From assembly GCA_963711215.1 (NCBI GenBank), contig CAVQDH010000011.1, positions 1-64,000 on the forward strand: 64,000 bases of DNA, given 5' to 3'. Positions within the stretch are counted from its first letter, which is position 1, and each line of letters opens with the position of its first letter. Below are positions 54,838-62,794 of this stretch, in pieces. Origin of the DNA: WHUA01 sp963711215. GTDB lineage: Bacteria > Pseudomonadota > Alphaproteobacteria > UBA8366. A program made the translations under genes and the position numbers. The notes beneath the pieces are model-generated. The model saw only the letters and a list, made by a program, of their open reading frames with translations. It was not told where the DNA came from and made no database searches.

Positions 54838-56517
54838 ATGTCTGATTTGTACTCGTTTATATTTTCGGACTCTGGTTACACGCCACACGGTTACTGTCTC
54901 GCCTGGGATCCACGGCTTATATTCCTCCATGTATTCTCCGACACGCTGATCGCGCTGGCGTATTTCACCATTCCGATCGCCCTCTTCTACGTCGTGCGGC
55001 GGCGGCGGGACATGAGCTACAGCGGGGTCGTCCTGCTGTTCGCGATGTTTATCTTCGCCTGCGGTCTTACCCACATGTTCGCCGTGCTCACGTTATGGCA
55101 GCCGGTCTACGGGCTCGAGGGCGTGGTGAAGCTGCTGACCGCCGTCGTGTCGGTGGCGACCGCGGTTGTCCTGTGGCCGCTCATTCCGCATATAGTCGCC
55201 ATGCCGAGTAGCGCCCAGCTTGCGGCCGCCAACGCCGCGCTCGAGCGCGAAGTCGGCGAGCGCAGCCGGGCGGAGCAACGGATTCTGGCGGCGCATGAGG
55301 CCGCCGAAGCCAAGCTCAACCGGCGCACCGCGGAGATGACGCAGCTGAACCTGCAGCTATCGCAGCAGGTCGCGCGGCATCAGGAGACGGAGAAAGCGCT
55401 CGCCGAGACGACGGCGCAGTTCATGGATCTGGCCAGCCGGACCAAGACGGGCATCATCCATGTGACCGAGAACGGAAAGGTGCTGCGGGCGTCGTTGCAA
55501 TATGCCGAGCTCCTCGGCGTCGATTCACCCGAAGAGCTGATCGGGCGCACCGCCGAGGAGTGGATCGTCGAGCCGGACATGGCCGGCATGCGGAGCTTCC
55601 GCCGCGCGGTTTTCCTTGGCAGCAAGGAGTTGATCGAGATACGGATCCGGCGCGCCGACGGGTCCCTCATCGACGCGGAAACTGTGGCCGGCGTCTCGCA
55701 TTCCGGCGGAGTGCCGATCATCGTCGGCTTCGTCCGCGACATCACGCAGCGCAAGAACATTCAGCGCGAAGCGGAGACGGCGCGGCTTCGGATGGCGCGG
55801 TCGAACGAGGATCTCGAGCGCTTCGCCTCGATCGCCTCGCACGACCTCAACGCGCCCTTGCGCCATCTCCGGATCATCATCGATACGGTGATCGAGAATG
55901 CGGACGGCCGGCTCGAACAGGAAAGCGTCAAGCTTCTCAGGCAGGGCTACGACGCGACCGAGCGTATGTCCGCGCTGATCAAGGACCTGCTTGATTTTTC
56001 CCGAATCGGCTCGATCGAGACCACCGGCGATACAGTCGATCTGGACGGTGTATTAAAGACCTGTATTGCGAACTTAACGCAAAATATTAGATCGAACGAC
56101 GCCAAGATCGATGTCGGGCCGTTGCCGGTCGTCAACGGCAACGCCGGCGCCCTCATCCATCTCTGGCAGAACCTGCTCAACAACGCGATGAAGTACCGCT
56201 CGGAGCAGCGGCCGGAAATCTCGGTCACGGCCGCCGATGTCGGCGACGGGTGGGAAATCGCCCTCACCGACAACGGCATGGGCGTGCCGGCCGACCAGGC
56301 CGAGCGCATCTTCGAGATGCACGTCCGCCTGCATGCCTATAACGACATTCCCGGGTCGGGCATCGGCCTTTCGGCCTGCCGCCGCATCGTGGAGCTGCAT
56401 GGCGGCCGCATCTGGCTGGACACGTCCTATTCGGGCGGGTCGCGTTTCGTCGTCTGGCTGCCGAAACCGCTTGCATCGGACAGGCGGACCGATGTCCCGC
56501 GCAGCCACTCGGCTTAG
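54838..56517 (+). CDS. Sensor histidine kinase with ethylene-receptor-type membrane domain
   Basis: 559 residues. Three N-terminal helices (about 27-52, 62-84, 92-118) match the ethylene-binding domain of plant ETR1: D35, Y42, I45-P46, C75 and H79 in C-G-L-T-H, with the D-to-C spacing (40) and D-to-Y spacing (7) identical to ETR1 (D25, Y32, I35-P36, C65, H69). C75 and H79 would hold Cu(I). Then a coiled coil (about 125-195), a PAS domain (about 198-310), DHp with H about 335 in A-S-H-D-L-N-A-P, and HATPase (D-N-G-M-G-V-P, G-S-G-I-G-L-S). No receiver; the divergent GGDEF-EAL regulator is the likely partner. TTG at 54832 is an alternative start. Confidence 0.88.
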   Translation: MSDLYSFIFSDSGYTPHGYCLAWDPRLIFLHVFSDTLIALAYFTIPIALFYVVRRRRDMSYSGVVLLFAMFIFACGLTHMFAVLTLWQPVYGLEGVVKLLTAVVSVATAVVLWPLIPHIVAMPSSAQLAAANAALEREVGERSRAEQRILAAHEAAEAKLNRRTAEMTQLNLQLSQQVARHQETEKALAETTAQFMDLASRTKTGIIHVTENGKVLRASLQYAELLGVDSPEELIGRTAEEWIVEPDMAGMRSFRRAVFLGSKELIEIRIRRADGSLIDAETVAGVSHSGGVPIIVGFVRDITQRKNIQREAETARLRMARSNEDLERFASIASHDLNAPLRHLRIIIDTVIENADGRLEQESVKLLRQGYDATERMSALIKDLLDFSRIGSIETTGDTVDLDGVLKTCIANLTQNIRSNDAKIDVGPLPVVNGNAGALIHLWQNLLNNAMKYRSEQRPEISVTAADVGDGWEIALTDNGMGVPADQAERIFEMHVRLHAYNDIPGSGIGLSACRRIVELHGGRIWLDTSYSGGSRFVVWLPKPLASDRRTDVPRSHSA

Positions 56518-56530
56518 CGGACGATAGCGC

Positions 56531-56553
56531 CTGCGGCCGGCGCCGGCCGGCAG
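56531..56553. terminator. GC-rich hairpin between convergent genes
   Basis: CTGCGGCCGG and CCGGCCGGCAG flank a CG; nearly perfect palindrome between the kinase and the small minus-strand gene. No T-run, so weak support. Confidence 0.4.
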
Positions 56554-56565
56554 AGGGAGCGCCGG

Positions 56566-56760
56566 TTATTTGCCGCTCTTGAAGGACTCTTCGAGCTCGC
56601 GCTCCAGGCGCACCAGATCCTCCGGCGCCGGCATGCCGACCGCCTTCATATTGCTCAACAGCTGGCGCACCCGGAGATAGATCTCGTGCCGGTCGCCCTG
56701 GTCGCCCTCCATCTCGTCGAGCAGGATCGACACCTCGGCTTCCAAGTCTTTACTGTCCAT
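56566..56760 (-). CDS. Small acidic hypothetical protein
   Basis: 64 residues, predicted helical hairpin: E-A-E-V-S-I-L-L-D-E-M-E-G, R-H-E-I-Y-L-R-V-R-Q-L-L-S-N-M-K, V-R-L-E-R-E-L-E-E-S-F. GGAAGG lies before the ATG at 56760. No family recognised. Length and charge suggest a soluble protein-binding partner. Confidence 0.62.
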   Translation of the reverse strand: MDSKDLEAEVSILLDEMEGDQGDRHEIYLRVRQLLSNMKAVGMPAPEDLVRLERELEESFKSGK

Positions 56761-57236
56761 GTCCTTCCCCGTTCGCCGTTCGCGGCCATGATATGCCAGC
56801 CGATGGCGGCATTGGCAAAAAGAATGCCGCCAATATGACCTCTCGAGGCCTGGCGGCAAGTGGGAAGAATTAAATGTGAGCGAATAAAAAAAGATCTATG
56901 CGAAATATCTCGGGTCAAAAAGTCTGCGTCGTGAAAATCTCCTCGTTTCAACAAGCGGATGGTCGGGCCTTGGCCCTGGGCCTGCCCCGGTGTGGTCGGG
57001 GTCGGATGCCGTCGCTGTACAGTCGATGTCGCGAGGGGGACGACGGCGTGCCGTTCAGGCTTGCGGAGAATATTAGACGCAAGGGTTGAAGAACTTATGG
57101 ACCGAAATAGCTAACGCACCCGTTTTTTTACGGCATCGATCCTGCCCTTTCCGGGGTTTTGGCAAGCTTCGATTAACAAACGGCCTTGGAACCCGGCCTT
57201 GTTAACCATGTCGTCCGGCGCGGCGGCGAAATGCGC
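56761..57236. other. Gene-free region
   Basis: About 470 bp with lower G+C at 56870-56945 and 57080-57180. Short frames at 56898-57089 and 57111-57308 lack ribosome sites, and the second overlaps a terminator. Nothing recognisable beyond possible promoter elements for 56760. Confidence 0.4.
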
Positions 57237-57266
57237 AAAAAAAACCCCGCTGGGAGAGGAGCGGGG
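57237..57266 (-). terminator. Rho-independent terminator on the minus strand
   Basis: Read on the minus strand: CCCCGCT, 8-base loop, AGCGGGG, then eight T. It lies 122 bases past the stop of the zinc-ribbon gene, so either that message has a long tail or a small RNA begins in between. Confidence 0.88.
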
Positions 57267-57387
57267 CCGACCATTGGTCAGATTAAGTGCGTCATGTAAC
57301 GCCGGCATAGTGGCTGCTAGGAATGAATACTTGGTTAACGCGCGGCGCGATCGCGAAGGGGGCCTGGGCGCGCCGTCTCGCCCGTGA

Positions 57388-57627
57388 TCAGGGAGCGGCT
57401 TTCGGCTTGCGGATCTCCTGGGCCAGCTCGATCACCTTCTCGCCGATGGCCAGCGCCTGAAGGATCTCGCGGCGGTCGACGATCGGCACGACCGAGCCGC
57501 AGCCCGGGCAGCAGTATTGGCTGTATTGCCGGATGAACGATGCTGTCCGCTTGCTGGCATGGCCGCATTTCGGGCATTCGCAATCGAAGGTCAGTCCCTC
57601 GATATCGATTTCGTCTGTCGGCTTCAT
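57388..57627 (-). CDS. Small zinc-ribbon protein
   Basis: 79 residues with two C-P-x-C knuckles, C-P-K-C at about 18-21 and C-P-G-C at about 40-43, expected to bind one zinc, followed by a helix (I-L-Q-A-L-A-I-G-E-K-V-I-E-L-A-Q-E-I-R). GGGGAG is 5 bp before the ATG. Not assigned to a family; a nucleic-acid or redox-linked role is possible. Confidence 0.68.
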   Translation of the reverse strand: MKPTDEIDIEGLTFDCECPKCGHASKRTASFIRQYSQYCCPGCGSVVPIVDRREILQALAIGEKVIELAQEIRKPKAAP

Positions 57628-57849
57628 GGCAACTCCCCATCAAACGGCGATTCCGGTTGGCTCCGGTCTCCGGAAACCCAAAGAAACACGGCATTTTTGA
57701 CCCGTCGATAGTCCTTCCGGGTTCGGCCTTTTGCGCGCGCGCGGCTCCGGGCGGGCACCGTTCCAAATTTCGTGATGGGGCGTGATTGGACCGCGCCGGC
57801 CCTTCGGCGTAAGGATCATGGGCCAGTACGAGCGAACGAAATCCCCCTG

Positions 57850-57885
57850 CGGGGCTGCACTGCCGGTGCGGCCCCGAATTTTTTT
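57850..57885 (+). terminator. Rho-independent terminator on the plus strand with no gene before it
   Basis: 11-bp stem with one mismatch (CGGGGCTGCAC against GTGCGGCCCCG), 5-base loop, then AATTTTTTTG. It lies in the gap 57628-58008, which has no plus-strand protein frame with a ribosome site, so it may end a small RNA transcribed from somewhere after 57630. Confidence 0.75.
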
Positions 57886-58008
57886 GTCCTTGCCGCCCGG
57901 GACGCGCCTGCCCCTGGCCCGCCCGATATCCCGATCCGGCGATGGCCATCGGCGCGAAAAAGGGGTATTTTTCCCTAAGCGCCGAAACGACGGGAGGGAG
58001 ACTGGCGC

Positions 58009-58242
58009 ATGATGCTGACGCAGAGAAGGCCGTTCCTCGGCGCTTTCGTCCTTGCGATCTTCGTCACCGGCTGCCTCGGATGGCTTTTTCACGGCGCCGG
58101 CAAGCCGGTCCCGTGGTGGCTCTATCTCTTCGTGTTCGCGCTGATGGCCAGCCTGATCTATTCCCTCGCCTGCCTCTTGCAGCCCAACGGCCAGCGCGGC
58201 GGCCGCGCCCGCGCCTTCGACGGCATCGACGAGGTGGAATAG
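58009..58242 (+). CDS. Small membrane protein of unknown function
   Basis: 77 residues with two helices (about 10-28 and 36-57), a short loop G-K-P-V-P-W-W-L and a basic tail. Starts with A-T-G A-T-G after GGGAGGGAG. Not recognised; possibly an inner-membrane helper protein. Confidence 0.6.
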   Translation: MMLTQRRPFLGAFVLAIFVTGCLGWLFHGAGKPVPWWLYLFVFALMASLIYSLACLLQPNGQRGGRARAFDGIDEVE

Positions 58243-58281
58243 GCCCGCCGGCGCCTGCCGGGCGCCGCCCGCCGCCCTGCC

Positions 58282-59109
58282 CTATTTCAGATGGCCCCGG
58301 ATCCAGGTCGCGATCCGGCTGACGACCGCTTTCTCCTGGCCCATATAGCCGTGATGGCTGAACGGGCCGCAGGGCTCCTGCAGGTTGCCCTGGTCGCCGC
58401 CGTCGATGCGGATCGTCTCGACCGAGGGCGAGCCCTTGAACAGCTTGGCCAGGGCCTGCTGCTCGGGCCAGGGCGTCACGGTGCAGTCGTCATCGCCGTG
58501 GCCGAGGATGAGGACCGGGACCTTGACCCCCGAGAGGTCGACGTCCGGCACCGCCGACTGCGCGCGCTTGCCCGGATTGGTGACGGATGAGGTGAGCACG
58601 ATGCCGCTGATCTTGTCGCCGCCCAGGCGCGAGGCGATGTTGGCGACCGAAATGGTGCCGCGGCTGGTGCCGATGAACCAGACCGGCACCGGCGCCTCCT
58701 TCAGCATGACGGCCGCGATGGCCGCCGCATCCTCGACATGCGCCTTGGTCGTGCGGAAGCCGTCCTTGTCCCTGCCGTCCCAGTCCGACGGCCGGTCGAC
58801 GACGGCGACGAGGAAGCCTTCGGCGGCGAAGTCTTCCCGGGTGCGGACCAGGAAGTTGCCGGGATGCACGATGGTGCCATTGCCCTTGATCTTGATGTCG
58901 CCGCTGCCGCCGGGATAGAGCACGACGCTCGCCTTGGGCGGGCCGCTGGGCCGGACGAGCAGGATGCGCTGCTTCGCGTCGCCGCGCACCGTCAGGGTCA
59001 CGACCTTGGTGTCCGCGGCCTGTGCCGGCGCGGCGAGCGGCAGGAACGCCAGCAAGGCGCCGGCGAGAGCGGCGGAGACAGGGCGAAGCATGGCTTTACA
59101 CGGACGCAT
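58282..59109 (-). CDS. Secreted alpha/beta hydrolase
   Basis: 275 residues with a signal peptide ending A-P-A-Q-A (about residue 31). Nucleophile elbow G-T-S-R-G (about 149-153), Asp in H-G-D-D-D and late His in F-S-H-H-G. The D-I-K-I-K-G-N-G-T-I-V-H-P-G-N stretch is unusual for lipases and fits dienelactone-hydrolase-like exported proteins. AGGA precedes the ATG at 59109; an ATG at 59091 is also possible. Confidence 0.82.
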   Translation of the reverse strand: MRPCKAMLRPVSAALAGALLAFLPLAAPAQAADTKVVTLTVRGDAKQRILLVRPSGPPKASVVLYPGGSGDIKIKGNGTIVHPGNFLVRTREDFAAEGFLVAVVDRPSDWDGRDKDGFRTTKAHVEDAAAIAAVMLKEAPVPVWFIGTSRGTISVANIASRLGGDKISGIVLTSSVTNPGKRAQSAVPDVDLSGVKVPVLILGHGDDDCTVTPWPEQQALAKLFKGSPSVETIRIDGGDQGNLQEPCGPFSHHGYMGQEKAVVSRIATWIRGHLK

Positions 59110-59273
59110 GCGGTGATCCTAGGGCAGCTCGAGCCTGTCGGGATAGCGGATTTCCGTATCGCGGCCCCGTCCTCGGTCCCATCGCTGCCCCGCACCCCGC
59201 CCGCGACTTGACCTCGGCGGCGTCTCGGTATCTCCTCGAACGAAATCCAACCGACAGCCTTGAGGAGCGCGCC

Positions 59274-60212
59274 ATGAAGAAGACCACCCGCCTGCGTCAA
59301 CTGCTGAAATCGGGGAAAGCGCTCTACGTGCCGGGCTGCTACAACGCGCTCAGCGCCAAGATCCTCGACAAGGTGGGCTTCCCGGCGATCTACATGACCG
59401 GCTACGGCACGTCGCTGTCGCTGCTCGGCATGCCGGACGCCGGCCTCGCCACGATGACGGAGATGCATCTCAACGCCCGCTATATCGCGAATGCGGCCGA
59501 CGCGCCGGTGATCGCCGACGCCGACAACGGCTATGGCAACGCGATCAACGTCATTCGCACGGTCAAGGAATACATCCAGACCGGCGTCGCCGGCATCCAT
59601 ATCGAGGACCAGATCATCCCGAAGCGCTGCGGCCATGTCGCCGGGCGCCAGGTGATCCCGATCGAGGATGCGGTCGGCAAGTACCGCGCCGCTGATTACG
59701 CCCGCAAGGAGGTCGACCCCGACTTCCTGCTGATCGCCCGCACCGACGCGCGCGGCGCCCATGGCGGCAGCCTGGACGAGGCGATCAAGCGCGCCAACGC
59801 CTATCTCGCGGCCGGCGCCGACATGGCCTTCGTCGAGGGGCCGACCAGCGTGGAGGAAGTCAAGCGCATCTGCGCCGAGGTCAAGGGGCCGATCCTCTAT
59901 AACCAGACCGGCATCTCGCCGCGCTTCAGCCAGGAAGAGCTGGACGCGCTCGGCATCGCCATCGCGATCGCGCCGGGCGCGACCCTGCGCGCCACCATGA
60001 TGACGGTCTACGACCTTGCCGTCGCCATGCGCGAGGAAGGCCCGCTCGCCGAGAAGAAATTCATCGACAAGTTCTCGAAGCACCCGCTCGGCGACTTCCA
60101 CACCTTCGCCGGCTTCAACGAGGTGATGGAGCTGGAGCGCCGCTTCATGGGCGAGGCCGAGCTCGAAAAATACCAGGACTCGGTCGGCCATCGTCCCGCC
60201 GCGGCGGAGTAG
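59274..60212 (+). CDS. Isocitrate lyase/PEP mutase superfamily protein
   Basis: 312-residue beta/alpha barrel of the ICL/phosphoenolpyruvate mutase group, such as oxaloacetate decarboxylase or 2,3-dimethylmalate lyase. Active-site segments: Y-M-T-G-Y-G-T, A-D-A-D-N-G-Y-G-N (metal Asp), E-D-Q-I-I-P-K-R-C-G-H with the K-R-C-G-H catalytic loop, and L-I-A-R-T-D-A-R. GAGGAG is 8 bp before the ATG. It is followed 6 bp later by a CitE-like gene and then an SDR, implying one operon for cleavage of a C-C bond in a dicarboxylate or its CoA ester. Confidence 0.88.
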   Translation: MKKTTRLRQLLKSGKALYVPGCYNALSAKILDKVGFPAIYMTGYGTSLSLLGMPDAGLATMTEMHLNARYIANAADAPVIADADNGYGNAINVIRTVKEYIQTGVAGIHIEDQIIPKRCGHVAGRQVIPIEDAVGKYRAADYARKEVDPDFLLIARTDARGAHGGSLDEAIKRANAYLAAGADMAFVEGPTSVEEVKRICAEVKGPILYNQTGISPRFSQEELDALGIAIAIAPGATLRATMMTVYDLAVAMREEGPLAEKKFIDKFSKHPLGDFHTFAGFNEVMELERRFMGEAELEKYQDSVGHRPAAAE

Positions 60213-60218
60213 CGCGCC

Positions 60219-61089
60219 GTGGCGACGCTCGAAGGGCGCAACATCCGCCCGCGCCGCAGCTTCCTGTTCGTGCCGGGCACCGGGCCGGAGATGTTTCCGA
60301 AGGCGCTCCAGGCGAAGCCGGACATCGTCTGCGTCGACCTGGAGGACGCGGTCATCCCCGAGCACAAGGCCCAGGCGCGGCGCGCCACGCTCGCCTTGTT
60401 CGCGGCGGTGCCGGACGGCGCGGCGCCCGAGCTGCTGGTCCGCATCAACTCGATCCGCACCCGCGACGGCATCGAGGACGTGGCGGCGATCCTCGCCGCG
60501 CCCTTCCCGCCCCCCGGCGTGATGCTGCCCAAGGTCAAGACGCCGGACGAGGTGCGGCTGCTCGACGACATGCTCGAGGCGGAGGGATCGCCGCTCCGGC
60601 TGCAGATCATCATCGAGACCAACGAAGGGCTCGAGGCCTGCCGCGAGATCGCCCAGGCGAGCGGCCGCATCGATGCGCTCTTGTTCGGCGGCGTCGACAT
60701 GGCGGCGGAGCTGCGCGTCGAGCCGACCTGGAACGCGCTGCTCTATGCGCGCATGCCGGGTCGTCCATGCGGCGGCGAGCGCGGGCGTCGACCTGATCGA
60801 CGTGCCGTTCCTCGATCTCAACGACATGGCGGGGCTGGAGACCGAGGCGGCGCGCTGCGCCGAGCTCGGCTTCACCGGCAAGGGCGCGATCCATCCCAAG
60901 CAGCTGCCGGTCATCACGCGGCATTTCACGCCGAGCGCCGAGCAGATCGCCCGCGCCAAGCGCATCACCCGCGCCTTCGAGGAAGCGCGCACCGGGCTCG
61001 TGGTCGTCGACGGCAAGCTGATCGAGAAACCGGTGCTGCGCAGCATGTACCGCATTCTCGCCATCGCGGAGAATACCCGCGCGTCATAA
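60219..61089 (+). CDS. HpcH/HpaI aldolase/citrate lyase family protein (CitE-like), frameshifted
   Basis: CitE-fold lyase of about 290 codons when repaired, cleaving or making a CoA thioester. S-F-L-F-V-P-G-T, C-V-D-L-E-D-A-V (metal Glu/Asp), I-E-T-N-E-G-L, and A-I-H-P-K-Q-L-P-V-I near the end are typical. The frame breaks near 60753 in the middle of the barrel: it continues (C-R-V-V-H-A-A-A-S-A-G-V-D-L-I) in the next frame. A GTG start at 60219 follows the previous stop by 6 bases. Confidence 0.85.
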
Positions 61090-61147
61090 CCGGAAATGGT
61101 AGGCTGCGGGGCATTTCTCGCCGCCCCGCCCGAAGGAGATCGCCATC

Positions 61148-61906
61148 ATGTCTGAACGCACGAAATTCGCCATCGTCACCGGCGCCGGCAGCGGCATCGG
61201 CCGGTCCGTCTCCCTCGCCTTGCTCAAGGTCGGCTATTCCGTGGCGCTCGCGGGCCGCCGCAAGGAGGCGCTGGAAGAGACCGCCAAGCTTGCCGGCGCG
61301 GACGGCGCGCGCGCCCTCGCGGTGCCGACCGACGTCACCGAGGCCAAGTCGATCGCCGCGCTGTTCGCCGCCGCGAAGGCGAAATTCGGCCGCCTCGACC
61401 TGCTGTTCAACAACGCGGGCACGGGCACGCCCGCGACCTCGCTCGAGGAGCTGACCCTGCATCAGTGGCAGCGCGTGGTCGACACCAACCTGACCGGGCC
61501 GTTCCTCTGCACCCAGGAAGCGATGCGCATCATGAAGGCGCAGAAGCCGATGGGCGGGCGCATCATCAACAACGGCTCGATCTCCGCGCATGTGCCGCGG
61601 CCCGGCTCGGCCCCCTATACCTCGACCAAGCATGGCATCACCGGGCTTACCCGCTCGACCTCGCTCGACGGCCGCAAATACGACATCGCCTGCGGCCAGA
61701 TCGACATCGGCAACGCCGCCACGCCGATGACCGAGCGCATGACCCAAGGCGTGCCCCAGCCCGACGGATCGATGATGGTCGAGCCGCGGATGGACGTGGA
61801 TCATGTGGGCCAGGCAGTGGTTTACATGGATTCCCTGCCGCTCGACGCGAACGTCCAGTTCATCACCGTCATGGCGACGAAAATGCCCTTTATCGGGCGC
61901 GGCTGA
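61148..61906 (+). CDS. SDR family oxidoreductase
   Basis: 252-residue short-chain dehydrogenase. Cofactor motif T-G-A-G-S-G-I-G, N-N-A-G, and the active site S-I-S (about 144) with Y-T-S-T-K (Y157-x3-K161 or close). A-G-R-R-K at the end of beta2 favours NADP(H). AAGGAG precedes the ATG. Third gene of the ICL/CitE set, so it may reduce or oxidise a product of those lyases. Confidence 0.9.
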   Translation: MSERTKFAIVTGAGSGIGRSVSLALLKVGYSVALAGRRKEALEETAKLAGADGARALAVPTDVTEAKSIAALFAAAKAKFGRLDLLFNNAGTGTPATSLEELTLHQWQRVVDTNLTGPFLCTQEAMRIMKAQKPMGGRIINNGSISAHVPRPGSAPYTSTKHGITGLTRSTSLDGRKYDIACGQIDIGNAATPMTERMTQGVPQPDGSMMVEPRMDVDHVGQAVVYMDSLPLDANVQFITVMATKMPFIGRG

Positions 61907-62000
61907 GGCGCGGAAATCCGCGCGCTTTTGATCCACATCAAAGCGTTCGGGGCGGTAATGGCGTAGCGTTCAATCCTGCCATTTCCAGGAGTGAACGCTC

Positions 62001-62732
62001 ATGCCGCTCGATCAGGACGTTGCGCCGGATTCGAAATACCACGATCCCGGCTGCGCTTATTGCCCGAGCTCCGTCCGGGCCTGCCGCCAGGGCGAATCCG
62101 CCACGCGCGGTCCCGGCTTCTGCCCCTCCAAGATCGCCCAGGACGCGATCGACACCGCGGCCGAAAAATACGCCGATCCGCTGACGCATCGGGTCGCGCG
62201 GGAATCGGCGCGGGTCGAGAGCGAGGGCTACTGCAAGTGGACGCGGGTCGAGGAAGTCTGCCAGTTCGCCAAGAAGATGGGCTTCAAGAAGATCGGCATC
62301 GCCACCTGCATCAGCTTCGTCGACCAGGCGAACGTCCTGTCGCAGATCCTCGAAAGCCACGGCTTCGAGGTTGCCTCGGCCGCCTGCAAGAACGGCGGCG
62401 TCCCGAAGGAAGCGATCGGCCTCAAGGATGCGGAGAAGATCCGCCCCGGCGGCCACGAGTCCATGTGCAACCCGGTCTCGCAGGCCGAGCTGCTGAACGA
62501 GGCCGGCTGCGAGTTCAACGTCGTGCTCGGGCTCTGCGTCGGCCATGACAGCCTGTTCTTCCGGCATTCGAAGGGGCTGGCGACGACGCTGGTCGCCAAG
62601 GACCGCGTGCTGGCGCACAACCCGGTCGGCGCGCTGAACCTCGCGGATTCCTATTACAGCCGCGTGTGGGGGCCGGATCGTCCCGCCAAGCCGCAGAAGC
62701 TGCCCAAGGAAGGCCGCAAGCCCGCGGCCTGA
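62001..62732 (+). CDS. DUF1847 metal-binding protein
   Basis: 243 residues. Cys-rich N-terminus C-A-Y-C-P-S-S-V-R-A-C-R-Q and F-C-P, then a Rossmann-like half with I-G-I-A-T-C-I-S-F, A-C-K-N-G-G, M-C-N-P and L-G-L-C-V-G-H-D-S. Twelve Cys fit metal or cluster binding as described for DUF1847. The ATG at 62001 is in a good context (CAGGAG upstream). Function not known; possibly a metal sensor or chaperone. Confidence 0.83.
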   Translation: MPLDQDVAPDSKYHDPGCAYCPSSVRACRQGESATRGPGFCPSKIAQDAIDTAAEKYADPLTHRVARESARVESEGYCKWTRVEEVCQFAKKMGFKKIGIATCISFVDQANVLSQILESHGFEVASAACKNGGVPKEAIGLKDAEKIRPGGHESMCNPVSQAELLNEAGCEFNVVLGLCVGHDSLFFRHSKGLATTLVAKDRVLAHNPVGALNLADSYYSRVWGPDRPAKPQKLPKEGRKPAA

Positions 62733-62737
62733 CGGCG

Positions 62738-62787
62738 AAAAAGGGGACAGAGCCCTTTTTCCAAGAAAGGGGCTCTGTCCCCTTTTT
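62738..62787. repeat. Palindromic element of GGGGAC-GAGCCC type, copy 2
   Basis: AAAAAGGGGACAGAGCCC faces GGGCTCTGTCCCCTTTTT, perfect stem, T/A-rich loop. It lies between convergent genes, as at 44688, and can terminate both. Confidence 0.82.
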
Positions 62788-62794
62788 GAGCGGG

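Noticed and set aside
56898..57089. 63-codon plus-strand frame
   Set aside because: No ribosome site, no coding-like composition.
57111..57308. 65-codon minus-strand frame
   Set aside because: It spans the strong minus-strand terminator at 57237-57266, so it would not be transcribed as one message.
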